Part shown: in pieces, positions 15,565 to 24,810 of the stretch
How positions within the stretch are numbered: position 1 is the stretch's first letter
Layout of the letters: the number at the start of each line of letters is the position of its first letter
Assembly: GCF_003347605.1 (NCBI RefSeq)
Contig: NZ_QDFZ01000016.1
Location: forward strand, 82,637-141,663
Length of the DNA: 59,027 nt
Direction: 5' to 3'
Source: Chryseobacterium sp. KLBC 52
Lineage (GTDB): Bacteria > Bacteroidota > Bacteroidia > Flavobacteriales > Weeksellaceae
Notes under the pieces: model-generated
Told to the model about the DNA's origin: nothing
Seen by the model: the letters and a program-made list of their open reading frames with translations, nothing else
The model's database searches: none
Program-made: the position numbers and the translations under genes

Positions 15565-17235
15565 ATGAAAAATCCAGAAAATGTTGCTCCCTTTGTAGAA
15601 GCAGCACAAATTATTACAGAACTGAAAGACAGAGCCAATGATATTCTTGCCAGTGTGTTAAGTACAGACCTGTCTGCAATTACTATTAATGGAAAAGGAA
15701 ATTTTCCTTATTACTGGCAGGACCCTTCTAACCTGAAGTTTAATAAGAAAACGTATGACTGGATCTCTTCCAATCTTAGAGCCAGTACTGAGCCTGTCCA
15801 GCTGGACCAGGTATTTACCAATTACTTTATTGACGCTTTCTCAAAAGTGAACTATTCCTTATCTGTAGAAGATACCGCTGTACTGAACGATGCGCATACA
15901 AGAGCTACAGATCAGCAAATGGCCTTACTTAATGCGTGGGTAGCTGCTTATAACACACTTCCTCCCGCTACTGATACTATGCAGCCTATTGATATCATTA
16001 TGGATAAAATTGCTACAGAATGGGCTAATCCGGCTACTACTTTATACCAGATTCAGAAGAGTGATAACCTTGATGCATTACTGAATAAGACACCGGCAAG
16101 CGGCAAACCTATTATTCCTGTGCTGGCCAATTATCTGGATGCGCTGGGCGCCACAATATCTTTGCAGAACAATGTGACAATGAACAATGGCTACTTATCC
16201 AAAGCATTGAAGAATGTACAGAATCCTAAAAAAGAAAATGGGGGACTGCTCCTGAATGATGACAGTGTTTTACCGGCCTTTGAGGTGACCACGCCGCTTG
16301 ACCAGATCTTAAATGGTCTTAAAAATACTTCTCAGACTGCTCAGATTGATATGCAAGTAAGCCGTGAATCTGATAGCCGTTTCCGGGTTTCCGTCGAAGG
16401 GAAAACGGGTTTTTCTATTCCTATCTTTGATTTCTTTACGCTGGGAATCGGAGGCAATGCCAATTATTTCAGTGAAGATATTGCGACAAGCAAAAACTCC
16501 ATCCAAATATCCATGATGTTTACGGGGGTTACTCTTGTGAACTTTGGACCAAAAGATTTTAATATTGCCAGCAATATGTACTGGGCATGGTTTGATCCTA
16601 TCCGTAAAGCACAGATCAACAGCCGTGACAAAGAGGAAGAAAAACATATCTCAGGATATAAGTTTTCTCCGGATCCGGGGATTAAATTCGGACCTGAAGG
16701 ACCTTTCGGGTTACTGAATGGAGTAGCGATTTCCAATTATCCTACTGTAGAAATCACGGTAACCGGTGAAGATTATAAAAGTATTCAGAAAACCTTTGAA
16801 CAGTCTACTTCTGCCACGCTTTCTTTCTTAGGAATCCCATTGGCAAGCGTTAAAGAATCTACTTATTCATCTTCTATCTCCGTAGACCAATCCAAATCTA
16901 CAATCAAGATCACACTCAGCCCTCCACCTAGTCTTGTGGCAGGTAACAACAGAGATTCCATAGCATGGGTTCTTGGTGCTATTGTGGATTATCCGGCTGA
17001 GGTGAGTGATGATGTTGAACTTCTTGGTGATGAAGAATTCGTTGCTAAAGGAGCTTATCCCAACTATCAGCTGTATAAAGATAACTTCGGCACTACCTAT
17101 TGCTCTGTGAAAAAAGTGAAATCGCACGCTGTAGGTGCTACATGGGTAAGTGAATGCCTTGCTGCCCATCCGGGAACAAGCCCTGCAGGAAAACCATGGA
17201 CAAGCCCTAAACAATCCGGGGTAATCTGGCCTTAA
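15565..17235 (+). CDS. Hypothetical protein, unrecognised family
   Basis: A 556-residue protein from the ATG at 15565 (MKNPENVAPFVEAAQ). The frame is open back to 15478, but those 29 residues are basic and unlike the rest. There is no signal peptide, lipobox or membrane helix. Residues 1-260 look alpha-helical. After about 270 the sequence alternates polar and hydrophobic residues (FRVSVEGKTGFSIPIFDFFTLG, IQISMMFTGVTLVNFG), which suggests a beta-rich domain. The C-terminal 60 residues contain two cysteines and a Gly/Pro/Ser-rich end. A terminator follows. It could be a pore-forming or scaffold-like protein, but no family motif supports that. Confidence 0.7.
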   Translation: MKNPENVAPFVEAAQIITELKDRANDILASVLSTDLSAITINGKGNFPYYWQDPSNLKFNKKTYDWISSNLRASTEPVQLDQVFTNYFIDAFSKVNYSLSVEDTAVLNDAHTRATDQQMALLNAWVAAYNTLPPATDTMQPIDIIMDKIATEWANPATTLYQIQKSDNLDALLNKTPASGKPIIPVLANYLDALGATISLQNNVTMNNGYLSKALKNVQNPKKENGGLLLNDDSVLPAFEVTTPLDQILNGLKNTSQTAQIDMQVSRESDSRFRVSVEGKTGFSIPIFDFFTLGIGGNANYFSEDIATSKNSIQISMMFTGVTLVNFGPKDFNIASNMYWAWFDPIRKAQINSRDKEEEKHISGYKFSPDPGIKFGPEGPFGLLNGVAISNYPTVEITVTGEDYKSIQKTFEQSTSATLSFLGIPLASVKESTYSSSISVDQSKSTIKITLSPPPSLVAGNNRDSIAWVLGAIVDYPAEVSDDVELLGDEEFVAKGAYPNYQLYKDNFGTTYCSVKKVKSHAVGATWVSECLAAHPGTSPAGKPWTSPKQSGVIWP

Positions 17236-17254
17236 ACAACAAAATAAGTATAAT

Positions 17255-17290
17255 AAAATAGACTGTCTCAACAAGGCAGTCTATTTTGCT
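17255..17290 (+). terminator. Intrinsic terminator
   Basis: AAAATAGACTG (17255-17265) pairs perfectly with CAGTCTATTTT (17277-17287) across an 11-base loop. It lies between convergent genes and can serve both strands. Confidence 0.8.
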
Positions 17291-17346
17291 ATATTTTAAT
17301 TCGAGTTTTTTTATTCTGTCAATTTTCAGACTTTTTTGGTTGGGAT

Positions 17347-17823
17347 CTATTTGACCAGAAGATAGATTCCCACCCCAATGGCAGCATAAGCTGTGACAGT
17401 AAGAATATCTGCGATAGGCTGTGAAAAACGTTTCTCTGCAATTCTCTCGCTGTTGATCTGGTTTTTATGGAATTTCAGACTTTTTTTAGCATTACGTACC
17501 GGATGGGCCACAAGACTGTCTCCTTCCCAACGGTCAACAATGATTTTATAACTCTTGCTATCTACTTCAATTCTGACATTTTTACCGGCAGCCAGTTTTT
17601 CCTGAATATTGACGGGTGCAGGAGCTGGCTGTGCACCAAGGTTTGGAGCGGCAGTGATTGTACCCATCATTTGAGAAGAAGTATTATTCGCTATGTCGGT
17701 ATTCTTTCTAGCGCCCTGATTGTTGTTAGCAGCAGGAGCCGGATCTGCGGGCTTTTTTACCTGATAGGTATAGCAGCTGGTAAGTGTACATAATAGAATG
17801 ATGAAATAAAGATTCTTTCGCAT
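17347..17823 (-). CDS. Hypothetical lipoprotein
   Basis: A 158-residue protein with a lipoprotein signal peptide, MRKNLYFIILLCTLTSC (lipobox LTSC, Cys17). A low-complexity Ala/Asn/Pro linker follows. A compact domain (residues about 70-130, NVRIEVDSKSYKIIVDRWEGDSLVAHPVR) comes next, then a hydrophobic C-terminal segment (ILTVTAYAAIGVGIYLLVK) that could re-enter a membrane. Similar short lipoproteins are common in flavobacteria and have no assigned function. It is convergent with the 556-residue orphan. Confidence 0.7.
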   Translation of the reverse strand: MRKNLYFIILLCTLTSCYTYQVKKPADPAPAANNNQGARKNTDIANNTSSQMMGTITAAPNLGAQPAPAPVNIQEKLAAGKNVRIEVDSKSYKIIVDRWEGDSLVAHPVRNAKKSLKFHKNQINSERIAEKRFSQPIADILTVTAYAAIGVGIYLLVK

Positions 17824-18227
17824 AAGCCAAATTTAAGAATTAAACGGAATATTTGAGAGTTTCTTTTGAAAGATGATGTTTTTTTTGAAATTCCCGTTGT
17901 TCCTGACATAAGAAATCTCCAGAGATTAACAGGGCTAAAGTAAAAAAACTAAAGTACTGTTTTCCTCCCTGTCAGGATTTTAAACCTTAGCAAAGATATT
18001 TTCCGTACAGAAGATAGGGCAATAGATTATTCTGATCAAAAAAAAATTTAGACCCTTTTGTTGTTCTTAATGTTTGCTTTGGAATACTAAAAATCAGATG
18101 AGGAATTTGTACAAAAAATGAAAGAGAAAAACAGAATCAGATCTGTCACTTTTTAAAATCCATAGTCAGAACACGTTTACAACAGATTAATAATACAGCC
18201 AGCTTATATGTCGTATACAAGGGATAA

Positions 18228-18289
18228 ATGCATCATTGATGTATGTATAATTTGTTAAAAATGCATTTTTGATGTATGTACATATTGTT
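18228..18289 (+). repeat. 29-bp direct repeat upstream of the C1q-like gene
   Basis: Copies at 18228-18256 and 18261-18289 share ATGCAT, TTGATGTATGTA and TTGTT, 24 of 29 bases by hand count. Their start-to-start spacing is 33 bases, about three helical turns. The second copy ends inside the TTG of the promoter, so it is placed as an operator. Confidence 0.55.
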
Positions 18290-18316
18290 GGTATGTCTCT
18301 TATCTCATTACTTTTG
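18288..18316 (+). promoter_or_regulatory. Flavobacterial promoter of the C1q-like gene
   Basis: TTG (18288-18290), an 18-base spacer and TACTTTTG (18309-18316) match the TTG-N17-23-TAnnTTTG consensus completely. The transcript would start near 18323, which fixes the start codon at 18335/18338 rather than further upstream. Confidence 0.75.
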
Positions 18317-18337
18317 CGCCAACAAAATGATCAAATG

Positions 18338-19705
18338 ATGGAAAAAAAAATTCTATTACTTGGAAGCTTTTTAATAAGCCTTCAGGTGTTCTCGCAAGTA
18401 GGTATTAATACACCAAATCCTCAGGCCAGCCTGGATGTCGTAGGTAAGCCCACCTCCACAAATGTATTTGATGGTATTATTGCTCCCAGAATTACGGGAG
18501 CACAACTCAGGGCAAAAGCATACACCCAAAAACAACAGGGAGCATTGGTGTATGTAACAGCTGCCGATACGGCTCCTGCCGGACAGACAGCAGAAGTAAC
18601 CAGCACGGGGTATTTTTATTTTGACAGCAATCTGAACCGCTGGCAAAAGCTGAACTCAGGAACTGTCGCTGTGGGAGATCCTACGACAGATGCCTTTATT
18701 GATGATCCCGCCAATACAATGGTAAAATTAGGAGCAGCTTCTACAGGAACTGCCAGATCTTTAAACAGCGATTTTGTTATTAAAGACAATGGAAGAGTGG
18801 GAATAGGGACAGAATCCCCTGATACAGCGTTGCATATAAAGGAAAACGGTAATGCTGACAGTAATCAGTTGAAAGTGCAGTCAACCAATAGTGCTCCATT
18901 AATTAATCTGGAAAGAACAGCTGTCAATAATTTATCTTCCGGAGCAGAGCTTGGAAAATTGTCCTTTAACGGAAAGATTGCAGGAGCTAATTTTCCATTG
19001 GCAGGTATAAAAGCGAATTACTGGGGAAACGGGTTAACCAATTCTTCAGCTCTTACATTTTCTACCAGTGACCGGCCGGCTGTTGTCGTTAATGAAAACG
19101 GAGACATGGGAATAGGACGTAATGATACCAATTTTGCAATGTCTCCTTCGCAAAAGCTTGATGTGGACGGAAATGTACGATTCAGAGGGGTTCCGTCATC
19201 CACAATGAACAGTACAGATATGTTAATGGCATTGGATGCTAACGGGGTTGCTAAAAAAGTAGATATTACAGCGCCAGCCAGTGTTTTGGTAGCAACAAGA
19301 ACAGGACCTTCATTAAAATTGGCAGATGGTTCTGCAGCCATCATGTGGTTTGAGAATACCCATCTTTCTAATAATGCTTATCTCACAAGAATAGATAACG
19401 GTACCTTTCAGGCAACCAAAACTGGATTATACACTATAAACATTACGGCACATTTCGACCAGGTTCCTGAGGGAACAGTAGATGAAAGCCATTACAGAGG
19501 CGTAACCGTGGGGGTAAGGAATACTGGGGGAGACAAGCTTACCCAACAGTATGGATCTAATTATTTAGGCAATGGATATACCAATATTACAGCTGTTTTT
19601 ATTTTGAATGCGGGAGAGCAATTTCATGCGTACAGCGCATGTAATAAAGGCGGATCGTACAGACAGATGGAAGCCACAATGTCTGTTGTTTACACTCCTT
19701 TTTAA
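18338..19705 (+). CDS. Secreted surface protein with C1q-like C-terminal domain
   Basis: About 455 residues. The signal peptide MEKKILLLGSFLISLQVFSQ is followed by the mature start VGINTPNPQASLDV, a motif found on many flavobacterial surface proteins. The middle contains repeated beta-structure phrases (GRVGIGTESPDTALHIKENG, then GDMGIGRND and LDVDGNVRF), like tail-fibre or trimeric adhesin stalks. The last 140 residues (FQATKTGLYTINITAHFDQ, then AGEQFHAYS, ending MSVVYTPF) resemble a C1q/TNF jelly-roll head. It is probably an exported trimeric adhesin or binding protein. The C1q assignment comes from pattern alone. The ATG at 18335 is an equal alternative. Confidence 0.75.
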   Translation: MEKKILLLGSFLISLQVFSQVGINTPNPQASLDVVGKPTSTNVFDGIIAPRITGAQLRAKAYTQKQQGALVYVTAADTAPAGQTAEVTSTGYFYFDSNLNRWQKLNSGTVAVGDPTTDAFIDDPANTMVKLGAASTGTARSLNSDFVIKDNGRVGIGTESPDTALHIKENGNADSNQLKVQSTNSAPLINLERTAVNNLSSGAELGKLSFNGKIAGANFPLAGIKANYWGNGLTNSSALTFSTSDRPAVVVNENGDMGIGRNDTNFAMSPSQKLDVDGNVRFRGVPSSTMNSTDMLMALDANGVAKKVDITAPASVLVATRTGPSLKLADGSAAIMWFENTHLSNNAYLTRIDNGTFQATKTGLYTINITAHFDQVPEGTVDESHYRGVTVGVRNTGGDKLTQQYGSNYLGNGYTNITAVFILNAGEQFHAYSACNKGGSYRQMEATMSVVYTPF

Positions 19706-19783
19706 TCATAAGGATCTCTATTGAAATATAAAATAAGATTTTTGCCTGTCTGGTATAAATTTCAGGCAAAGGGACTTATGCAG

Positions 19784-19830
19784 ACATCCTTGTCAAGGTT
19801 TTAAACCTTGACAAGGATGTTTTGTTGTTT
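19784..19830 (+). terminator. Strong hairpin terminator
   Basis: An 18-base left arm from ACATCCTTG (19784-19801) is perfectly complementary to 19803-19820 and is followed by TTTGTTGTTTTT. A weaker stem TTTGCCTG/CAGGCAAA lies just before it (19741-19770). Confidence 0.75.
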
Positions 19831-19885
19831 TTAGAATGTTTGATTTGTCATGCTGGAAAATATGGGCAATTCATACAATGTCATA

Positions 19886-19921
19886 AAAAGAGACAAGTCT
19901 GTATTTAGACTTGTCTCTTTT
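19886..19921. terminator. Bidirectional terminator
   Basis: AAAAGAGACAAGTCT (19886-19900) and AGACTTGTCTCTTTT (19907-19921) form a perfect 15-bp stem with a 6-base loop. A-tract and T-tract flanks let it act for both converging transcripts, chiefly the minus-strand gene ending at 19947. Confidence 0.85.
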
Positions 19922-19946
19922 ATTATTTTCAAAACCTTTTTAAGGA

Positions 19947-22343
19947 TTATTTTAAAACCTGTTGGTCATAAAGAATATTGTCATCTTCATCAAAGCTTAT
20001 GATTAACATTTTATATTGTTTTGCACTGTCGTTGTTGAAGAATTTAATTCTTGGCGGAACATAATCACTATCAAATAAATTAGGATTCCAGTACAGTGTT
20101 TCACGGGTATCATTTTCAATTTTTTCCGGAGCATCATCATCTATCATTTCAATAGGGAATTCTGAAGGGGTATCATAGCCTTTGATGATGGATGAGTTGT
20201 TCTTTTTCGTCTCTTTTTCATTGGTTTTAGCCTGCATATTACCCTTCATGGTGTAGATGGCTACGGCATCACCTACCAATCCTGATGCTTTAATGATTTT
20301 TACCATTGCAATATTATTCACAGGAAGGCTGGAAATCATGGTAGGGTCAGTAGGTACTTCATCCAAATAAAGTTTAGCTTGCTGGCCGCGGATATAAGGT
20401 ACATTAGCTCCTGAGTTGTTTCTCTGAAATGTTAAACCAGCAGCTTTTCCCTGCAGCCAGTCTAAAATATTGGTGTATCCCGAAGTGTTCTGATCTTCAT
20501 TCACGAAATCGAATACGGTAGAGTTAACAGAACTGAACATTCCGCTGGACAACTGTTTATCCAGTTCAGCTTTTGGATCTTTCTTTTTTCCTACTAAAGC
20601 GACTTCCTGGATCTGTATATCATTATTCTCTTTCTTTTTTATATTTTTCTGAGTATTGATGGCTCTGGAAATAGTTGAAGGAAGAACTTTATTTTTATCA
20701 GCTTTTACCAACGTATATTTTGTAGCAGGAAAATTGCCTTTGAAGGTTGTAGGCGTAACTAAAGGTTCTATGGTAACAAACAAATCATCATTTCCTGATT
20801 CTTTATTTTCTGAATTCACAAAGGCTGAAATTTCCAGAGGTTCCTGATTGTTGAGGTTGTTTAAATAAATATATCCGCTCTGATCTGTTTTGAACTGACT
20901 GAATACAGGCTGGTTCTGCCCCGATTTCGATAATAAATTAACCGTTGTATTGACCAGAAGTGCATTATTTTTAACAGGTTTTACCCTGTAGGAAAGATAC
21001 TGTTGAGACTGGGTTTTAATAGCCGGCGCAGCTCCGCTGAGTACAGTGTTCCAGTCGAATCTTTTCCAGTTTTCAGAAATAAGAAGAGCGTCCAAAGCTT
21101 CGGTGTTGGCATTCTTAGAGAAGTATTGTGCCGGGCTGTCTATTCTTGTGGTAAAATCTCCCGTTAGCCAAAGACTGCTCAGAATATTTTCATCTTCAGG
21201 AGTTGGGGTACCATTATCTTCACTTACCACAACTGTATAATTTTTGAAATAAGATTCCGGAGAAAGATCAATACTGTTGAAAGCTCTTGGCGTTGGTTTT
21301 AAGCTCTGACCTACTATTTCTGCTTTCTCTATCTTTAAATTACCGGGTTTTATAAAACAAAGCCTTTGTACAACAGGATTGTCCTGCTCATCAAAAATTA
21401 TTAACTGCAAAATGCCATTCGCGCCGTTACTGATTTTTGTAGGAATAAGACTTGATGCTTCATTCGTAAGGTGGTTGATATTGGCTCTGTAGGCAAGATG
21501 GTTATTGATGAGTCCGACAATTTTATAACCCTGAAGCTGCTGTTTCAGATTAACACCTTTTATATTATATTTTATCCCTTCTTTGGAACTTGAAACTTCT
21601 ATATTCAGGCCGCTGTCTGCAACCTGTGGCAAATCTACTGTTTTACTTTTTCCGGTATTATCCTGAATGATAGCCTGGTATTTCTTTCCTGAAACAGGAG
21701 TTATCTTAAAAGAAGCCACATTTTTATCAAAAGATTTGAATGTAGCTACAGGGTTGTTAGGATTCTGGCTGTCTATTATTTTTCCGGACCAGTTTTCCGG
21801 GAGAGCAGAACTGGAAGATAACCTGACAGCAAATTTTGTAGGCGTACCGTTAATGAAAGTTCCGCCTTCCGGAAAAACTTTGGCAGACCAGTCGGAGCTT
21901 TTTGCAATGACCAGTGATTCTGCAGAGTTTGGATTGTAAACCGGAATTGTTTTAACAATTTGGAAATCTTCATTAAAATTGGTCATGTAAGGAGTGTAAG
22001 CTCTCACAAAATAAACCTGTTCGGGAAGGTCTTCTTTCAGCTGGAAATCCCCGTTTCCTTCACCATTTGTAAGAAGTACGGTTCTCCAGTCTATTAATTT
22101 TTTATCAGAATTATACAGCTCAACAAACAAGGTAGTAGATAATGTGGAGCGGTTGTATCCGTCAAACACAAAACTTTTGAACCAGATTTTATCACCAGCT
22201 GCATATTGCGATTTGTCGGTGAGCACATATACTTTTTCCTGCTCGTAATTATTCTCAAGATTAGCAATTGCTTTTTCCAGTTTGGTTTGCGCCAGTACAG
22301 GTTGTACCATCGAAAGAAGCAATACACAGAACATATTTTTCAT
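19947..22343 (-). CDS. MG2-domain/TonB-plug outer-membrane-associated protein
   Basis: A 798-residue exported protein (signal peptide MKNMFCVLLLSMVQPVLAQ). Residues about 30-140 (VYVLTDKSQYAAGDKIWFKSFV, then GNGDFQLKEDLPEQVYFVRAYT) resemble the MG2 domain of alpha-2-macroglobulin-type proteins. A TonB-receptor plug-like domain lies around residues 610-700 (NILDWLQGKAAGLTFQ, then PYIRGQQAKLYLDEVP). No beta-barrel follows, so this is not a transporter. This architecture is widespread in Bacteroidota, is annotated as TonB-dependent receptor plug domain protein, and is of unknown function. It stands as a single gene. Confidence 0.8.
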   Translation of the reverse strand: MKNMFCVLLLSMVQPVLAQTKLEKAIANLENNYEQEKVYVLTDKSQYAAGDKIWFKSFVFDGYNRSTLSTTLFVELYNSDKKLIDWRTVLLTNGEGNGDFQLKEDLPEQVYFVRAYTPYMTNFNEDFQIVKTIPVYNPNSAESLVIAKSSDWSAKVFPEGGTFINGTPTKFAVRLSSSSALPENWSGKIIDSQNPNNPVATFKSFDKNVASFKITPVSGKKYQAIIQDNTGKSKTVDLPQVADSGLNIEVSSSKEGIKYNIKGVNLKQQLQGYKIVGLINNHLAYRANINHLTNEASSLIPTKISNGANGILQLIIFDEQDNPVVQRLCFIKPGNLKIEKAEIVGQSLKPTPRAFNSIDLSPESYFKNYTVVVSEDNGTPTPEDENILSSLWLTGDFTTRIDSPAQYFSKNANTEALDALLISENWKRFDWNTVLSGAAPAIKTQSQQYLSYRVKPVKNNALLVNTTVNLLSKSGQNQPVFSQFKTDQSGYIYLNNLNNQEPLEISAFVNSENKESGNDDLFVTIEPLVTPTTFKGNFPATKYTLVKADKNKVLPSTISRAINTQKNIKKKENNDIQIQEVALVGKKKDPKAELDKQLSSGMFSSVNSTVFDFVNEDQNTSGYTNILDWLQGKAAGLTFQRNNSGANVPYIRGQQAKLYLDEVPTDPTMISSLPVNNIAMVKIIKASGLVGDAVAIYTMKGNMQAKTNEKETKKNNSSIIKGYDTPSEFPIEMIDDDAPEKIENDTRETLYWNPNLFDSDYVPPRIKFFNNDSAKQYKMLIISFDEDDNILYDQQVLK

Positions 22344-22830
22344 AAAAATCTCAGCACATTTTAATTCTTCGCTAATGTAGTCATTTAAAGACTTCCGGAA
22401 TTGATATTTAACATGTTATTTCACAACAGAGAAAAGACATTAATAATGTTTTTAATGCCGGAAATATCAGGACGCAGTGCATGATGTAGCATTAGAAAAT
22501 ACTCATATGGAATCGTGAATTAAAAAGGAATGTGCTGTAAATTAAAATTTTAGACACTTAAAATTAATCAACATTGAGTGATAAAAAATATTTTGAATGA
22601 ATATTTTTATTATTTTTATAAAATAAACTAAAACATGAAAATATATGAAATTTATTCACGTTCCCGAATTCAACTTGACCTAGTGCCTTAAAAATTCTCT
22701 TTCATTTAACCGATAAGTTAGCCTCATCTGATGAGAGGCCTGCATTTCTATGCAGATCAGGATAAAGCCTGATTAAAAAACAACACAAACAAAATTAAGC
22801 TTAAACAAATCCTTAAATCCAATTATTCCT
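22344..22830. other. 487-bp intergenic region with structured leader
   Basis: AT-rich divergent spacer. Only the 3' part, 22721-22773, shows structure (listed separately). No small gene was found and no clear TAnnTTTG box was seen. Confidence 0.4.
22721..22773 (+). ncRNA. Three consecutive hairpins in the amidohydrolase leader
   Basis: GCCTC/GAGGC (22721-22739), CTGCAT-TTCT-ATGCAG (22740-22755) and ATCAGG-ATAAAG-CCTGAT (22756-22773) follow one another without gaps, 57 bases before the start codon. The dense packing suggests a cis-acting RNA, but it matches no riboswitch consensus I know, and no T-run follows. Confidence 0.4.
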
Positions 22831-24741
22831 ATGGAAAAATCACACAATCACACACATGGCTGCACTCATTGCTCTTGCCATAATCCTGTCCTGGATGTTC
22901 TGAAAGAAGAAATTTTCAGTGCAGAAAATATGACGAAACTCAATCCTGGTTCCGGAAAGGCAACCCACGAAAAACCCCAGACGCTGATGGTAAGCGGAGG
23001 AATTATCCGCCCTATGATTGGAGGATCAACTGCTACCGTTGAATCTGTTGGGATCGCTGATGGAAAAGTAGTGGTAACCGGTACAAAAGACCAGGTGGAA
23101 GAATACATGAAAGCGAACTATCAGGGGTTTCAAAGAAAAGAGCTGACCGGTGCTCAAACTTTACTCCCTGGTCTGATAGAGCCTCATGTTCATATGGTTC
23201 CAACAGCAATGATGCAGGGCTGGCTGGATCTGAGTCCTTTTGAAGGACAGAATTTAAAAGCGGTCTATGACTTAAACTCTGTGGGAACCATCATCAACAA
23301 TCATATTCCTAAAATTCCGGGAACTGTTATTTTAGGGAGAGGACTAGACCCGTCATTAATGCCTTTCAAGGAGAAAGACGGCAAAAAAGAATTAATAACT
23401 ATTGATAATATATTACTAGACAGTATTAATCATACTACAGAAATGATGCTGTTAAGTGCTTCCATGCACACTCTTTATCTGAATACCAAGGCGCTGGAAT
23501 ATGTATTTAAAAATAATTCCGATATCAGTAACGAGTATAAAACCGTTGAAAATTATATAGCTGAGACCAAAGGTCAGCTGCAGGAAGGCTTACAAATGAC
23601 TCCTGCATTGAAGACGGTAAAGCTGCAGATCATTGCGATGAGCATAGAAATCAACAGGTATCTTACGAAACTTTTCAATACAGCCAATTCAAGAGGCGTT
23701 ACTTTTATGTATGATGCCGGACTGAATAAAGGTTCAGAAATACTTTTAACCAAATATTTCGAAACTCACCCCGAACGGGTAAGAACTGGCGGCGCGTATC
23801 TTTGCTCAAGCCAGGAAGATGTTGACAACCTGGAGCCTTATCAAGAGCCGGAACACTATAAACCTGTATATTATGGGCATATTAAAGTGGTTTCAGATGG
23901 CTCCAACCAGGGACTGACAGGGTATCAGAGTGCTCCTTATCTGTGTAATCCTGCCAACAATACCGGAGTATTTAATTTTCCGCAGACAGGTATTCCTGCT
24001 CATACGATTCCGCCGGGCTATAATACATTAATCAACAGCGTGGTCGCTGTAAAAGGCTGGCCGCTGATGGTTCATGCCAATGGAGATCAGGCGGTAACAT
24101 TTGCCATTAATGCGTATCAGCGTACTTTGGCTCAATATAGAGGACGGGAGCTTCGTAACCGTATTGAGCACTGCTCACTGCTTACATCAGAGCAAATTAC
24201 CAATATGCTTCAAATGGGAGTTTCCCCAAGTTTCCTGATCGGCCACGTAGGCTACTGGGGATATGCTTTTAAAGAAGTGATATTCGGGGAAAAGGCACAA
24301 ATGCTTGATCTTTGTGGTTCAACGCTTGCGGCAGGGATGAGAATTACCCTTCACAGCGATAATGAGGTGAGCCCTTTAGGTCCTTTGAGAATGATGGAAC
24401 AGTCGATTACGAGAATTATGGAGAAAAATCCAAACGAGATTGAAGTCTTAAACAGTGCGGAACGTATTACTCCGGAACAGGCTTTGATTGCCGTTACTTA
24501 TGATGCTGCCTGGCAGTGCTATGCAGACAAATGGGTAGGATCCTTAAACAAAGGCTACTTTGCTGATTTTGTTATTTTGGAACAGGATCCTCTTTCATTA
24601 AATACCCCTTCGTTACAATACATGAAAATGAGAGACATTCCGGTACTGGAAACCTGGGTAGGCGGTATACCTGTGTATGTGAATGATAAAGCCGTAAAAA
24701 CAGCCACTGAAAAAGATATGCTTTTTTCAGATAATTCGTAG
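22831..24741 (+). CDS. YtcJ-type amidohydrolase with His/Cys-rich N-terminus
   Basis: Metal-dependent hydrolase of the amidohydrolase_3 (YtcJ) group, 636 residues. Metal ligands HVH (His119, His121) follow LLPGLIEP. Later blocks MVHANGDQAV, RIEHCSLL and LHSDNEVSP carry the remaining His/Asp ligands. The first 17 residues (HNHTHGCTHCSCH) hold five His and three Cys, an unusual metal-binding-like tail outside the catalytic domain. There is no signal peptide, so it is cytoplasmic. Relatives act on amides or ureas, and the substrate here is unknown. A structured leader precedes it and a strong terminator follows. Confidence 0.85.
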   Translation: MEKSHNHTHGCTHCSCHNPVLDVLKEEIFSAENMTKLNPGSGKATHEKPQTLMVSGGIIRPMIGGSTATVESVGIADGKVVVTGTKDQVEEYMKANYQGFQRKELTGAQTLLPGLIEPHVHMVPTAMMQGWLDLSPFEGQNLKAVYDLNSVGTIINNHIPKIPGTVILGRGLDPSLMPFKEKDGKKELITIDNILLDSINHTTEMMLLSASMHTLYLNTKALEYVFKNNSDISNEYKTVENYIAETKGQLQEGLQMTPALKTVKLQIIAMSIEINRYLTKLFNTANSRGVTFMYDAGLNKGSEILLTKYFETHPERVRTGGAYLCSSQEDVDNLEPYQEPEHYKPVYYGHIKVVSDGSNQGLTGYQSAPYLCNPANNTGVFNFPQTGIPAHTIPPGYNTLINSVVAVKGWPLMVHANGDQAVTFAINAYQRTLAQYRGRELRNRIEHCSLLTSEQITNMLQMGVSPSFLIGHVGYWGYAFKEVIFGEKAQMLDLCGSTLAAGMRITLHSDNEVSPLGPLRMMEQSITRIMEKNPNEIEVLNSAERITPEQALIAVTYDAAWQCYADKWVGSLNKGYFADFVILEQDPLSLNTPSLQYMKMRDIPVLETWVGGIPVYVNDKAVKTATEKDMLFSDNS

Positions 24742-24773
24742 TCTGTTTTTTACATATTTGCTGATCAGAAAAG

Positions 24774-24807
24774 AATCAGAGCAGATTATTGCTGCTCTGA
24801 TTTTTTT
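24774..24807. terminator. Intrinsic terminator between convergent genes
   Basis: AATCAGAGCAG (24774-24784) pairs with CTGCTCTGATT (24792-24802) over a 7-base loop, followed by a run of T. Confidence 0.85.
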
Positions 24808-24810
24808 CTT

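Larger units (their letters stand above)
17824..18334. other. 511-bp divergent intergenic region
   Basis: Lies between the lipoprotein (minus) and the C1q-like gene (plus). The left 380 bases hold no recognised gene. The right end has a direct repeat and a strong promoter, listed separately. Confidence 0.5.

Noticed and set aside
15372..15641. 89-residue plus-strand frame before the 556-residue orphan
   Set aside because: It begins in repeat sequence, is low in protein character and overlaps the orphan gene in another frame.
22728..22735. Hammerhead-ribozyme core CTGATGAG
   Set aside because: The second core part GAAA and the three-stem arrangement are absent.
22756..22774. TPP riboswitch-like phrase ATCAGGATAAAGCCTGAT
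   Set aside because: It recalls the 3' part of the thi-box, but the conserved CTGAGA segment and other helices are missing, and the gene is not for thiamin.
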